Part shown: positions 11,197-19,859 of the stretch, one piece after another | How the letters are laid out: every line of letters starts with the position of its first letter | Numbering within the stretch: position 1 is the stretch's first letter | Assembly (NCBI GenBank): GCA_024695285.1 | Contig: JAILIM010000061.1 | Span: 1-22,316, forward strand | DNA: 22,316 nucleotides | Reading direction: 5' to 3' | Source of the DNA: Bacteroidales bacterium | Lineage (GTDB): Bacteria > Bacteroidota > Bacteroidia > Bacteroidales > UBA932 | The notes under the pieces: model-generated | What the model was told of the DNA's origin: nothing | Database searches by the model: none | Seen by the model: the letters and a program-made list of their open reading frames with translations, nothing else | Program-made: the position numbers and the translations under genes

Positions 11197-12728
11197 AACG
11201 ATTGATTCTCATACTGTTGCTGGCTGCTGCGCCCGCTCTCCATGCGGGTGCGCAGGTCTACGTGTCCACCGACAAGGGCAGCTATGTGGCGGGCGACAGG
11301 ATATGGTGCTCAGTCTTTTGCGCCGAAGGGCCGGCAGTGGCTTATCTGGAACTGATCTCCACCGACGCTGTGGCAGCCAGGACCCGTATCGACATACGCG
11401 GCGGGCGCGGCGGCGGCTCGATACGCCTTCCGCTGACCATCGCCACCGGCAACTACCGCCTGGTGGCTTATACCGACCCGCAGAAGGCCGCCGAAGCCGC
11501 CGGCAGCGGACCTGTGATATCCGTCTACAACACCGTTTTAACTGAGCGGGTGAAGGACGGCGTCGAGGTCGTTGAGGCTGTGGAGCCCACCGTGGCGACG
11601 GCACAGTCGGGCTACGGTTTGTCCGCTGAAGTGGCCCCTGACGGCATACGGGTGGACAATCTGTCCGGCCAGCCGGTGTCGCTCAGCGTGTCCGTTTACA
11701 GGGACGATTCGCTGGAGCCAGCTTCGCGCGCATCAATTGCAGGCTTCGTGCCGGGTGCTCCCGGGCCCGTTGCCTGGGGGGAGCGTCTGAAGGCTGTGGC
11801 TGTGGGACTTGACGCCAGCCAGACCGACGGCGTTGCCGCCCTGCTGTCCGTGCCCGGTTCGCAGACCGACTGTTATGCTGCTGAGGCTGCCGAAGACGGG
11901 AGCTACAGTTTTGATACGGAGAATATATTCGGCACCTGCGACGTGGTGTGCCAGCTGCAGGGGCTTCCGGAAGGGGAGCAGTGCCACCTGGAACTGCAGA
12001 ACCCCTTCGCGGGGCCGCAGGTGGCGGGACTTCCCAAGCTTCGTGTATGCCGCACCCAGGCCGGAGACCTGGTGCGCCGCGGCTCCGCGATGCTGTCCGG
12101 ACTGTCGTCCGACACGCTTGCCGTTTCCGTGCCTATGCGCCGTGAGCATTTCTTCCTCACGCATGAGTGCGTTTCGTACGTGCTGGACGATTATACCCGT
12201 TTCCCGACGATGGAGGAGGTGTTCGTGGAGATTACGCCCTTCGTAAAAATGCGTATGCGCGGCGGCGTGCCCCGGATATACGTGCTCATGAAGACCAGCG
12301 TGGCGGACGATACACCGAGGTGGGGCGAGGCCATGGTGATGGTGGACGGAGTGCCCGTGCCGGACCAGCGGCTGATCATGAACTACGACCCTGCGATAGT
12401 GCGCAGCATCGATGCCTATCAGTACCGCTACTGCCTGGGAGACAAGCTTTTCGACGGGGTGGTGAACCTTGTCACGTTCAATGGCAACATGCCCGGGCTG
12501 CAGTTCGACGACAATGTGCGCATCTATTCTTTCGACGGCTGCTCGCTGCCGCAGGAGCACCGGGGGCAGGAGACCCTTTACTGGCATCCGCTGGTGGACC
12601 TGCCTGCGGGGGGCTCGCTGCCGGTCGCGGTGGACGGCTTCCAGGCCGGTGTGCGCTACACGGTTTCAGTCGAGGGACTGACCAGCGGAGGCCGTGCCGT
12701 GTATTTCCGAAAAACCTTTGTGAGATAA
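11193..12728 (+). CDS. Secreted MG2-like / plug-like protein of unknown function
   Basis: A 511-residue secreted protein with a Sec signal peptide (~1-21, ending AGAQ). The N-terminal region (~22-115: VYVSTDKGSYVAGDRIWCSV, IRLPLTIATGNYRLVAYT) resembles the macroglobulin MG2-type beta-sandwich at the front of a widespread set of Bacteroidetes surface proteins. The C-terminal part (YVLDDYTRFPTMEEVFVEI ~329-347; MVDGVPVP at ~383-390; MNYDPAIVRSIDAYQYRYCLG) resembles their short TonB-plug-like segment, but no beta-barrel follows, so it cannot itself be a channel. It overlaps the DUF4249 gene by 4 bp, and so forms a translationally coupled trio with the receptor. It may be a plug-like adaptor or a surface-exposed partner; this is inference. 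Family recognition is from motif memory, not a search. Confidence 0.7.
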   Translation: MKRLILILLLAAAPALHAGAQVYVSTDKGSYVAGDRIWCSVFCAEGPAVAYLELISTDAVAARTRIDIRGGRGGGSIRLPLTIATGNYRLVAYTDPQKAAEAAGSGPVISVYNTVLTERVKDGVEVVEAVEPTVATAQSGYGLSAEVAPDGIRVDNLSGQPVSLSVSVYRDDSLEPASRASIAGFVPGAPGPVAWGERLKAVAVGLDASQTDGVAALLSVPGSQTDCYAAEAAEDGSYSFDTENIFGTCDVVCQLQGLPEGEQCHLELQNPFAGPQVAGLPKLRVCRTQAGDLVRRGSAMLSGLSSDTLAVSVPMRREHFFLTHECVSYVLDDYTRFPTMEEVFVEITPFVKMRMRGGVPRIYVLMKTSVADDTPRWGEAMVMVDGVPVPDQRLIMNYDPAIVRSIDAYQYRYCLGDKLFDGVVNLVTFNGNMPGLQFDDNVRIYSFDGCSLPQEHRGQETLYWHPLVDLPAGGSLPVAVDGFQAGVRYTVSVEGLTSGGRAVYFRKTFVR

Positions 12729-12748
12729 GAGGAATCTTGCTATATTTG
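12717..12748 (+). promoter_or_regulatory. sdhC promoter
   Basis: TTTG (12717-12720), a 20-base spacer and TATATTTG (12741-12748) fit the Bacteroidetes promoter consensus exactly. The -33 box lies inside the last codons of the preceding gene. The -7 box is 22 bases upstream of the sdhC ATG. Confidence 0.85.
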
Positions 12749-12770
12749 CAGTAGATTTTTTGAGAAACCT

Positions 12771-13502
12771 ATGTTTATTTTCAATTCTTCAATCGGCAAG
12801 AAGTTCATCCAGGCGGTGAGCGGTGCTTTCCTGATAGTTTTCCTTCTCCTCCACGCCACTATCAACTTCTTCTCTGTAATCGATTCTTTCGCAGGTAAAT
12901 ATGGCATTGCAGCCGCAGATCCCGAACTCTTCTCGAAGGGCGACGGCCTCTTCAAGCTAGGCTGCGACTTCATGTCCACTCCCGTGATTTCCATAATGGT
13001 GCCTGTCCTGGCCCTCGGTTTCTTAGTCCACATCTGCTACGGCATCTGGCTGACCATCTGCAACATCAGGGCCCGCGGCGGCTGGAAGCGCTACGAAGTG
13101 GCCAGCAAGGCTGCCACCGATTCCTGGTCCGCAAAGAACATGCTGGTGCTCGGCATCGTAATCCTGGGCTTCATCGGCTACCACCTTTCCCATTTCTGGG
13201 CTAAGATGCAGCTTCCCGAGATGTTCGGAATAGGAGAATTTGAGAACAATCCCTACCTTCTTCTCAACCTGACCTTCGGTGCCTGGTGGCAGCTGGTGCT
13301 GTACCTGATCTGGTTCGGCGCCCTGTTCCTGCATCTTGCCCACGGCTTCTGGAGCATGTTCCAGACCGTCGGCTGGGATGGAAAGACCTGGTTCAAGAGG
13401 GTGAAGGTCATCGGCATCATCGTCGCTGCCCTCATCTGCTTCCTGTTCGTCGCCACCGCAGTCAACGCTTTCCTGCAGGCCAACGGGCTCATAGGCGCGT
13501 AG
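12771..13502 (+). CDS. sdhC: Succinate dehydrogenase/fumarate reductase cytochrome b558 subunit
   Basis: A 243-residue integral-membrane subunit that anchors the flavoprotein and iron-sulfur subunits and passes electrons between quinone/quinol and the catalytic part. Five hydrophobic segments are visible. Histidines at positions typical of haem ligands occur at H28 (LLLHATINFF), H87 (LVHICYGIW), H138/H141 (GYHLSHFW) and H188/H191 (FLHLAHGFWSMFQ), which fits the di-haem b558 family. Length is normal. Family members are usually followed directly by the flavoprotein and iron-sulfur genes. Here neither follows: the next gene is a hexosaminidase with its own promoter, and the upstream genes are unrelated. 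Whether the complex works as succinate dehydrogenase or fumarate reductase cannot be told from this subunit. Confidence 0.93.
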   Translation: MFIFNSSIGKKFIQAVSGAFLIVFLLLHATINFFSVIDSFAGKYGIAAADPELFSKGDGLFKLGCDFMSTPVISIMVPVLALGFLVHICYGIWLTICNIRARGGWKRYEVASKAATDSWSAKNMLVLGIVILGFIGYHLSHFWAKMQLPEMFGIGEFENNPYLLLNLTFGAWWQLVLYLIWFGALFLHLAHGFWSMFQTVGWDGKTWFKRVKVIGIIVAALICFLFVATAVNAFLQANGLIGA

Positions 13503-13505
13503 GTT

Positions 13506-13536
13506 TTTGACGTCACTAAAAGATTAATTATATTTG
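13506..13536 (+). promoter_or_regulatory. Promoter of the hexosaminidase operon
   Basis: TTTG (13506-13509), a 19-base spacer and TATATTTG (13529-13536) match the Bacteroidetes consensus exactly. It lies in the 66-bp gap between sdhC and the first GH20 gene, giving a leader of roughly 25 bases. It probably drives all four downstream genes, since later gaps are only 6-12 bp. No terminator for sdhC fits before it. Confidence 0.85.
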
Positions 13537-13568
13537 TGGGGTTAAGACTAAAACAACCCTGCAAATAT

Positions 13569-15248
13569 ATGAAACGTTTTCTCTTTTCCCTTGCCATTCT
13601 GGCTCCCGTCCTGGGCTGGGCAGCTAAGCCTTCGGTGCCTGAAATAGTCCCTGCGCCACAGAAAATCGAGATGGCCAAGGGCTCGTTCAAGGTCAAAGGT
13701 GTGAGCATCAACTGCGATCCCACCTTCGATGCAGCCACCCTCAAGCTTGTGCGCCAGTTCGCCGACAAGCTCTCCCTGGTCAGCGGCAGGATGTCGGACG
13801 TGGCCAGCCCCATAGGCCTTGTCAAGGCCGTGGAGAGCGGCAACACCAAGGGCCTCTGCTTCATCAAGGACGCTTCCGTGGCCTCCGAGGGCTACAAGAT
13901 CAGCATAGGCAGGAAGGCCGCCGTGGTGCGCGCCTCGGACTACAGTGGCTTCTTCTACGCCATACAGACCCTCAAGCAGATGCTTCCGGTGTCGGTCTAC
14001 GGAAATGCCCCGGACCTGAAATCCCGCTGGTTCCTGCCTTGCTGCGAGATTGAGGACGCCCCCCGTTTCGCCTACCGCGGAATACTGCTTGACTGCTGCC
14101 GCCACTTCTTCAGCGTCGACGAAGTCAAGAAGGTGCTGGACGTGATGTCCATGTTCAAGATCAACCGCTTCCACTGGCATCTGACCGAAGACCAGGGCTG
14201 GCGCATCGAGATAGACAAGTATCCGAAACTCACTGAGATAGGTGCGTTCCGCGACTACACCATCATCAAGCGTGACCTAGGCAGCAGCGACGGCACACGC
14301 CACGGCGGCTACTACACCAAGGCCCAGATCCGTGACATCGTGGCCTACGCTCAGGCCCTCGGAATCACCATCATTCCCGAGGTCGACATGCCCGGCCACA
14401 TGGTCGCCGCCCTTGCATCGTATCCTGAGCTGGGCTGCGCCGGAAGCCAGCCCCAGCCCTACAAGGTGCGCACCTACTGGGGAGTTTCCAAGCAGGTGCT
14501 GAACGTGGGCAAGGAAAGCACGATGCGCTTCCTGGAAGACGTTTGCGACGAGGTTGCCGACCTCTTCCCGGGCGAGTACTTCAACATCGGCGGCGACGAG
14601 TGCCCGAAGGACGAGTGGAAGACCGACCCCGACTGCCAGGCAAAGATCAAGGAGCTGGGGCTCGTAAGCGACGAGAAGGCCTCCGCCGAGGCTCGCCTGC
14701 AGAACTACGTGACCGCCCGCATGCAGAAGTTCCTCGCCACCAAGGGCAAGAAGATCATCGGATGGGACGAAATCCTTGAAGGTGAACTGGCCGAAGGAGC
14801 GACCGTCATGAGCTGGCGCGGCACCAAGGGCGGCATCAAGGCCGCATCGATGGGCTACGACGTGATCATGTCGCCCAACATCTACTGCTACCTGGACCAC
14901 TGCCAGTCCACCGACCTGGAGTCCGAACCTTACTGCATCACCAAGACCCCCGACAGGGCCGTCACAATGCCCAAACTCTACGGCTACGAGCCGTTCACCG
15001 ACATTCCTGAAAGCGACCAGCACCATATCCTCGGCGTTCAGGGCAACCTCTGGACCGAGTTCATCGGCACCAACGAGTATCTGGAATACATGCTCCTGCC
15101 GCGCCTGATGGCCCTTTCAGAGGTCCAGTGGTGCCAGCCGGAAAACAAGAACTACGACCGTTTCATCAAGTGCCTTGAGAAGCGGGAACTTCCCATCCTG
15201 AGCCTCCTCGGCTACAACTACCGCACACCTGACGAACTCAAGAAATAG
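13569..15248 (+). CDS. GH20 beta-N-acetylhexosaminidase (soluble, secreted)
   Basis: A 559-residue glycoside hydrolase family 20 enzyme that removes terminal beta-linked GlcNAc or GalNAc by substrate-assisted catalysis, probably in the periplasm. The signal peptide (MKRFLFSLAILAPVLGWAAK) has no lipobox. A GH20b-type N domain (~25-150, starting VPEIVPAPQKIEM) precedes the TIM barrel, which opens with FAYRGILLDCCRHFF. The catalytic pair is D343-E344 in NIGGDECPK. Other active-site features are FHWHLTEDQGWR, EVDMPGHM, IGWDEIL, MSWRG and GNLWTEF. The start at 13569 gives the signal peptide; the upstream in-frame GTG at 13536 falls on the promoter. It is the first of four genes and lies 6 bp from a close paralogue. 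Natural substrate (mucin O-glycan, milk oligosaccharide, chitobiose, N-glycan) cannot be decided. Confidence 0.93.
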   Translation: MKRFLFSLAILAPVLGWAAKPSVPEIVPAPQKIEMAKGSFKVKGVSINCDPTFDAATLKLVRQFADKLSLVSGRMSDVASPIGLVKAVESGNTKGLCFIKDASVASEGYKISIGRKAAVVRASDYSGFFYAIQTLKQMLPVSVYGNAPDLKSRWFLPCCEIEDAPRFAYRGILLDCCRHFFSVDEVKKVLDVMSMFKINRFHWHLTEDQGWRIEIDKYPKLTEIGAFRDYTIIKRDLGSSDGTRHGGYYTKAQIRDIVAYAQALGITIIPEVDMPGHMVAALASYPELGCAGSQPQPYKVRTYWGVSKQVLNVGKESTMRFLEDVCDEVADLFPGEYFNIGGDECPKDEWKTDPDCQAKIKELGLVSDEKASAEARLQNYVTARMQKFLATKGKKIIGWDEILEGELAEGATVMSWRGTKGGIKAASMGYDVIMSPNIYCYLDHCQSTDLESEPYCITKTPDRAVTMPKLYGYEPFTDIPESDQHHILGVQGNLWTEFIGTNEYLEYMLLPRLMALSEVQWCQPENKNYDRFIKCLEKRELPILSLLGYNYRTPDELKK

Positions 15249-15254
15249 TGTCCC

Positions 15255-16913
15255 ATGAAGAAAACGCTTTTAGCTCTCGCCGCTCTCGCAATGCTCGGCG
15301 GATGCACTCCGGAGGCTCCGGCCCTACATATTGTCCCGGCGCCGCTGAGCGTGCAGATGGCCCGCGGGACCTTTGACGTGCAGGGTATAAGCCTGAATTG
15401 CGACCCGGCTATGGATGCGCGCAGCGCCGGTGCGGTGCAGCGCTTTGCGGATGAGCTGTCGCTTGCTTGCGGCAATGCCTGCGAAGTCTCGGAAGACGGC
15501 AGGGGAATGCGTTTCGTCCAGGATGATTCCATTGCCCCGGAAGCTTATTCCATCAGCATAAGGCGGAGCGCAGCCGAGGTGCGCGCAAGCGGATTCAGCG
15601 GCTTCCTGAATGCCATTCAGACCCTTAAGCAGATGCTTCCGGTGGCGGTTTACGGCGAGGCGTCGGATCCCGGAGCCGACTGGCGCATCCCCTGCTGCGA
15701 GATTTCGGACGCACCGCGCTTCGGCTACCGTGGCCTCATGCTGGACTGCTGCAGGCACTTCTTCAGCGTGGATGAGGTCAAGAAGGTGCTGGACGTGATG
15801 GCGGTATTCAAGCTCAACCGCTTCCACTGGCACCTCTCCGAAGACCAGGGCTGGCGCATACAGATCGACAAGTATCCTCGCCTTACCGAAGTCGGCGCCT
15901 GGCGCAACGGCACCATGATACGCAACGACTGGAACAGCAACGACGGCATACGCTACGGCGGCTTCTATACCAAGGACGAGATCCGCGACATCATTGCCTA
16001 TGCTGAAGAGCGCGGCATCACAATAGTGCCGGAAATCGACCTTCCGGGGCATATGCAGGCCGCCCTTGCCTCCTATCCCGAGCTGGGCTGCAAGGGGAGC
16101 AAGCCCCAGCCCTATGAGGTCTGGACCGTCTGGGGCGTGTCCAGGCAGGTGCTCAACGTGGGCAGCGAGAAGACGATGCGCTTCCTGGAAGATGTGCTCG
16201 GCGAGGTTGCTGACCTCTTCCCCGGGGAGTACATCCACATCGGCGGCGACGAGTGCCCGCGCGACGAATGGAAGACCGACCCGGTGTGCCAGGCGAAGAT
16301 ACGCGAGCTCGGGCTCAAGGATTCCGACGGCGTGTCCGCCGAAGCGCGCCTGCAGAACTACGTGACCGCCCGCATGCAGAAGTTCCTCGCCGGCAAGGGC
16401 AAGAAGATCATCGGCTGGGACGAGATACTCGAAGGCGAACTCGCAGAAGGGGCGACGGTAATGAGCTGGCGCGGCACCAAGGGCGGCATCAAGGCCTCGT
16501 CCATGGGCTACGACGTGATTATGTCTCCGACTACCTACTGCTATCTCGACTACATCCAGTCCACCAACCTGGAGCACGAGCCTTTCAGCATCACCCACAA
16601 CTGGGCGACGCCCGAGACTGTGGGCAAGGCGGCGGTGACCCTGGAGAAACTCTATGGCTATGAGCCTCTTGCGGAGATCCCGGAAGAGGCCCGGGGCCAC
16701 ATTCTCGGCGTGCAGTGCAACCTCTGGACGGAATATATCGCCACCCCGGAGCATCTGGAGTATATGCTCTTCCCCCGCGTGCTGGCCCTTTCCGAGCTGC
16801 AGTGGTGCGCCCCGGAGCGCAAGGACTTCGGGCGCTTCAAATCCGACCTTTCCGCCCACGCCCTCCCGATGCTTGACGAACTTGGAATAAATTATCGTAA
16901 ACTGGACCAATAA
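15255..16913 (+). CDS. GH20 beta-N-acetylhexosaminidase (lipoprotein paralogue)
   Basis: A 552-residue GH20 enzyme strongly similar to its neighbour along the whole length, so the pair is a tandem duplication. It differs at the N-terminus: the signal sequence ends in the lipobox MLGGC (Cys17), so this copy should be membrane-anchored. The catalytic pair is D332-E333 in HIGGDECPR; FHWHLSEDQGWR, EIDLPGHM, IGWDEIL and MSWRG are conserved. Before KLYGYEP it carries an insertion of about nine residues (around NWATPETVGKAAVT) that the first copy lacks, near the active-site face. That could alter substrate choice (inference). It starts 6 bp after the first copy and ends 12 bp before the DUF4988 gene. 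Confidence 0.93.
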   Translation: MKKTLLALAALAMLGGCTPEAPALHIVPAPLSVQMARGTFDVQGISLNCDPAMDARSAGAVQRFADELSLACGNACEVSEDGRGMRFVQDDSIAPEAYSISIRRSAAEVRASGFSGFLNAIQTLKQMLPVAVYGEASDPGADWRIPCCEISDAPRFGYRGLMLDCCRHFFSVDEVKKVLDVMAVFKLNRFHWHLSEDQGWRIQIDKYPRLTEVGAWRNGTMIRNDWNSNDGIRYGGFYTKDEIRDIIAYAEERGITIVPEIDLPGHMQAALASYPELGCKGSKPQPYEVWTVWGVSRQVLNVGSEKTMRFLEDVLGEVADLFPGEYIHIGGDECPRDEWKTDPVCQAKIRELGLKDSDGVSAEARLQNYVTARMQKFLAGKGKKIIGWDEILEGELAEGATVMSWRGTKGGIKASSMGYDVIMSPTTYCYLDYIQSTNLEHEPFSITHNWATPETVGKAAVTLEKLYGYEPLAEIPEEARGHILGVQCNLWTEYIATPEHLEYMLFPRVLALSELQWCAPERKDFGRFKSDLSAHALPMLDELGINYRKLDQ

Positions 16914-16925
16914 ATACCTACGGCA

Positions 16926-19853
16926 ATGAAAAGACTTATCCACCTGTTCACGGTGTGCGTGATCATTCTCGCCGCCATTTCTTCCTGCTACAACGACTCC
17001 GCACTGAAAAGTGACATAGCTGACCTTAAGGAGAGGGTTTCCTCCCTTGAGGAGCAGATGCGGACGGCCAACGGCAACATCAGTGCCCTTCAGACTGCTG
17101 TCAGGGCGCTTGAGAATAAAGTATATGTCACTTCAGTGACCAAAGCCGAAGACGGCTACGTGATTGTGTTCTCCGACAACACGACGGCCACCATCAAGGA
17201 TGGCAGGACTCCCGTCATCGGAGCGGACAAGCATCAGGGTGTTTACTACTGGACAGTGGACGGGGAGTGGCTGTTGGATAGGAGCGGCAATAAGCTGCCG
17301 GTCACAGGCACCGCTCCCGAGCTGAAGATAGAGGACGACAACTGGTACATTTCAGTGGACGGCGGCGGCAGCTGGACCAGACTTGGCCAGGCCACCGGCG
17401 ACTCACTTTTCAAGAGCGTCGAGGATTCGGACCTTTATGTTATCCTGACCCTAGCCGACGGCACTGTGCTGAAACTGCCCAAGTCGGATATTATGGACAT
17501 CCTCAAGAAAGTGCAGAGCATACAGTATGTGCCCGACTACGACGACGGAAAGATCACTGTGAATTCCGCCCTTGTCTATCACGGCACGGATGCAGTCCTT
17601 TTCGACCAGCCCACCGAGATCACCTACCAGATTCTTCCCGCGCAGTATGCAAGCAAGATTGCGCAGGGGATCAAGGCGACTTATGATTTCGTAGAATTAT
17701 TTAATGGTAAGTATGAAACTGGTCTGGACATCCGGGCCCTGCTGAAAGAACTTGGCTTCAGGGGCGGTTTGCTGGCCTGGTTCGACGTGCGCCAGGTCAA
17801 CACCCGGGCCGGCGGCACAGACGGGATTAAGTATTGGATGAAGATACTCGAAATCACTTCGGCAGACGACAGCACCGGAGAAGTCACCTTCAAGGTGCTT
17901 CCCGTCAACGTTGCGTCCGAAAGCTTCATAGCAAGCGGCCTGAAGCCCAGGTATGACGTCGGCCTTTCAGACCACGAAGGCTATTACATACAAGGATGGG
18001 ACCCTTCAGCTTTTTGGGATAATTCAGGCCTTTTCCGTGCCGAGGATCCTTTGTCTCCGGATAAGACGTACTCTTTTCCCGTGTGGATGCTGACCGACCT
18101 GCAGGCGTGGCAGGGCCGCAGCGCCTTTGCCGTCCAGCTGCGGCTGTATCAGTTCCAGGATTGCGAGGTGTTTGTCGGCGAGGACGGTGCGCCTGGTTAT
18201 ATCGATTATGAAAACGAACTCGCCAGTCCATACACGACCCTCTATCCCAACGTGATGGATCCGATCGAACTGCTCCCCGGAGCTTATGTCCCGGGGGCTT
18301 ACGGCTACCTTGAGAGAGTCGACGCAAGTGGTGAACACCAGTATCTACCCTACAATGTGCTGCGCGGCAACGGTGGTTCTTCCGAGCCCGGTTACCGTGT
18401 CATACTCGACGGCCTCACCCCGGCATTCGTGATTGACGGTAAGACGGTATCTGCACAGGAAGCCTACAATATGGGGTACGTGGTCTATGGCACAAGCGTG
18501 GAGTGGGACAGTTTCACCTATTCCAGCCCCGCCCTTGAAGACCTTGTCGTCGGCACCGGGCAGGTCTATGCCGAGGTGGAAATGAACCCCGGCAAGAGCG
18601 AAGCGGAGCGCAAGGCGGCCGTGGGTGGAACTGTCACCGGCAAATACGTCATACGCACTCCGTTCGGTGACCAGACCGTCAGCGGGACGGTTGAAATCAC
18701 CGACGCCTCCGGCACCCCGGGTCCAGGTCCCGGCCCCGATGTGCCCGGCCCTGACGCCTCATATAACTTCTTGCACCTGAAGTACTACACCTTCAATTCC
18801 CGGCAGGAAGGCCAGACCATGCAGAAGCTGGACTTCGACACCAACGACGGCAGCGTGGTGTGGTGGACACGGTGCTATCCTGCGTATTATACAACTCTCC
18901 CCGGTGCCGATGGGACTACTCCTGCCGGCGACAACCGCATAAGTAACCGCTACGCACTTGCCGACTACAACCCGGCACCCCTGAATTTTGCGGAGCTCTC
19001 ATTCAACGTCGTAGATGCCGACGACAATATTATGGATGAGGCCGCCATCCAGAATGCTGGCCTTGAGGTATGGTTCGATTACGCCGACGCCAGCCTGAAC
19101 TCCAGGAGTCTGCCGCAGGTCTGCCAGACGGGTGGCATTCAGTACTACAAAGACCTCTGGACGGGCAACACCACTTTCCTGTACAGGACTAATGAAATGC
19201 CTTTCATCCCGATAACCGCAAGGCTGTACAAGCGCAGTGGCAGCAGCACGGTGGAACTCCCCACCCGCTTCACCGCTCCCAAGGCGTCCGTTGAGTTCCC
19301 CTCGGAAATGCTGGACTACAGCTCGTTCGCCGTCGTGCCCTGGGTTCCGTTCGACAATCTTGAGAGCGACGACATCCGGGTGGTCCTGGATGAACACAAG
19401 GTTTACCGCGTTCCGCTCGGGCAGAATCTTGAACTGCAGGACCAGAGGCCCAATGATGTTTCGTTCTATGTGATCAAGGATGGAGAGTGGGTCATCGGCG
19501 ACGTGGACAACCCCGATGGGGCCACATCCCAGTCCGGCGGGAATGGCTACGTGTCAGGCATCAGGTCCAGGGAGGCTTACCAGCTCGGCGACCTTGTCTA
19601 TGACATCGATGCCGTCAAAGCTGCGATCCCTGCAGACTTGAGGCGCCTTGTGTCCATTGTGTACAGCACCAACGGCCTGGATTTCTTCACCGACCCTATC
19701 GATGGTTCAATGCCTTATCTGTCAATTGACTACACGTCCCAGATCTCTTTCAGCGGAACCATACGCATTCCCGTTCACGTGGAGCTTCCCAATCCCTGGC
19801 AGTCCACGCTCGAGACTGACTACACGATCTACATTTCCGGTATAAATAATTAA
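16926..19853 (+). CDS. Large DUF4988-type surface lipoprotein
   Basis: A 975-residue predicted lipoprotein of unknown function. The signal sequence ends in AISSC with Cys21 as lipidation site. A coiled coil (~27-66; DIADLKERVSSLEEQM and NISALQTAVRALENKV heptads) leads into a DUF4988/PL29-N-like beta domain (~67-150) with VTSVTKAEDGYVIVFSDN, TPVIGADKHQGVYYWTVDG and EWLLDRSGNK. Two large beta-rich regions follow, separated by a Pro-Gly linker (~597-611, GTPGPGPGPDVPGPD). No catalytic motif is recognised. DUF4988 modules are typically at the N-terminus of Bacteroidetes cell-surface lipoproteins, so this may be a surface glycan-binding or stalk protein serving the hexosaminidases (inference). It lies 12 bp after the second GH20 gene and 6 bp before the flippase gene. 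DUF4988 recognition is from motif memory. Confidence 0.75.
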   Translation: MKRLIHLFTVCVIILAAISSCYNDSALKSDIADLKERVSSLEEQMRTANGNISALQTAVRALENKVYVTSVTKAEDGYVIVFSDNTTATIKDGRTPVIGADKHQGVYYWTVDGEWLLDRSGNKLPVTGTAPELKIEDDNWYISVDGGGSWTRLGQATGDSLFKSVEDSDLYVILTLADGTVLKLPKSDIMDILKKVQSIQYVPDYDDGKITVNSALVYHGTDAVLFDQPTEITYQILPAQYASKIAQGIKATYDFVELFNGKYETGLDIRALLKELGFRGGLLAWFDVRQVNTRAGGTDGIKYWMKILEITSADDSTGEVTFKVLPVNVASESFIASGLKPRYDVGLSDHEGYYIQGWDPSAFWDNSGLFRAEDPLSPDKTYSFPVWMLTDLQAWQGRSAFAVQLRLYQFQDCEVFVGEDGAPGYIDYENELASPYTTLYPNVMDPIELLPGAYVPGAYGYLERVDASGEHQYLPYNVLRGNGGSSEPGYRVILDGLTPAFVIDGKTVSAQEAYNMGYVVYGTSVEWDSFTYSSPALEDLVVGTGQVYAEVEMNPGKSEAERKAAVGGTVTGKYVIRTPFGDQTVSGTVEITDASGTPGPGPGPDVPGPDASYNFLHLKYYTFNSRQEGQTMQKLDFDTNDGSVVWWTRCYPAYYTTLPGADGTTPAGDNRISNRYALADYNPAPLNFAELSFNVVDADDNIMDEAAIQNAGLEVWFDYADASLNSRSLPQVCQTGGIQYYKDLWTGNTTFLYRTNEMPFIPITARLYKRSGSSTVELPTRFTAPKASVEFPSEMLDYSSFAVVPWVPFDNLESDDIRVVLDEHKVYRVPLGQNLELQDQRPNDVSFYVIKDGEWVIGDVDNPDGATSQSGGNGYVSGIRSREAYQLGDLVYDIDAVKAAIPADLRRLVSIVYSTNGLDFFTDPIDGSMPYLSIDYTSQISFSGTIRIPVHVELPNPWQSTLETDYTIYISGINN

Positions 19854-19859
19854 CGGGAA

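Noticed and set aside
15324..16943. A 539-residue minus-strand open frame opposite the second hexosaminidase
   Set aside because: Antisense shadow; the plus strand carries an intact GH20 protein with catalytic Asp-Glu. Similar long shadows opposite the receptor (7005-8633) and the flippase (19722-20864) were rejected for the same reason.
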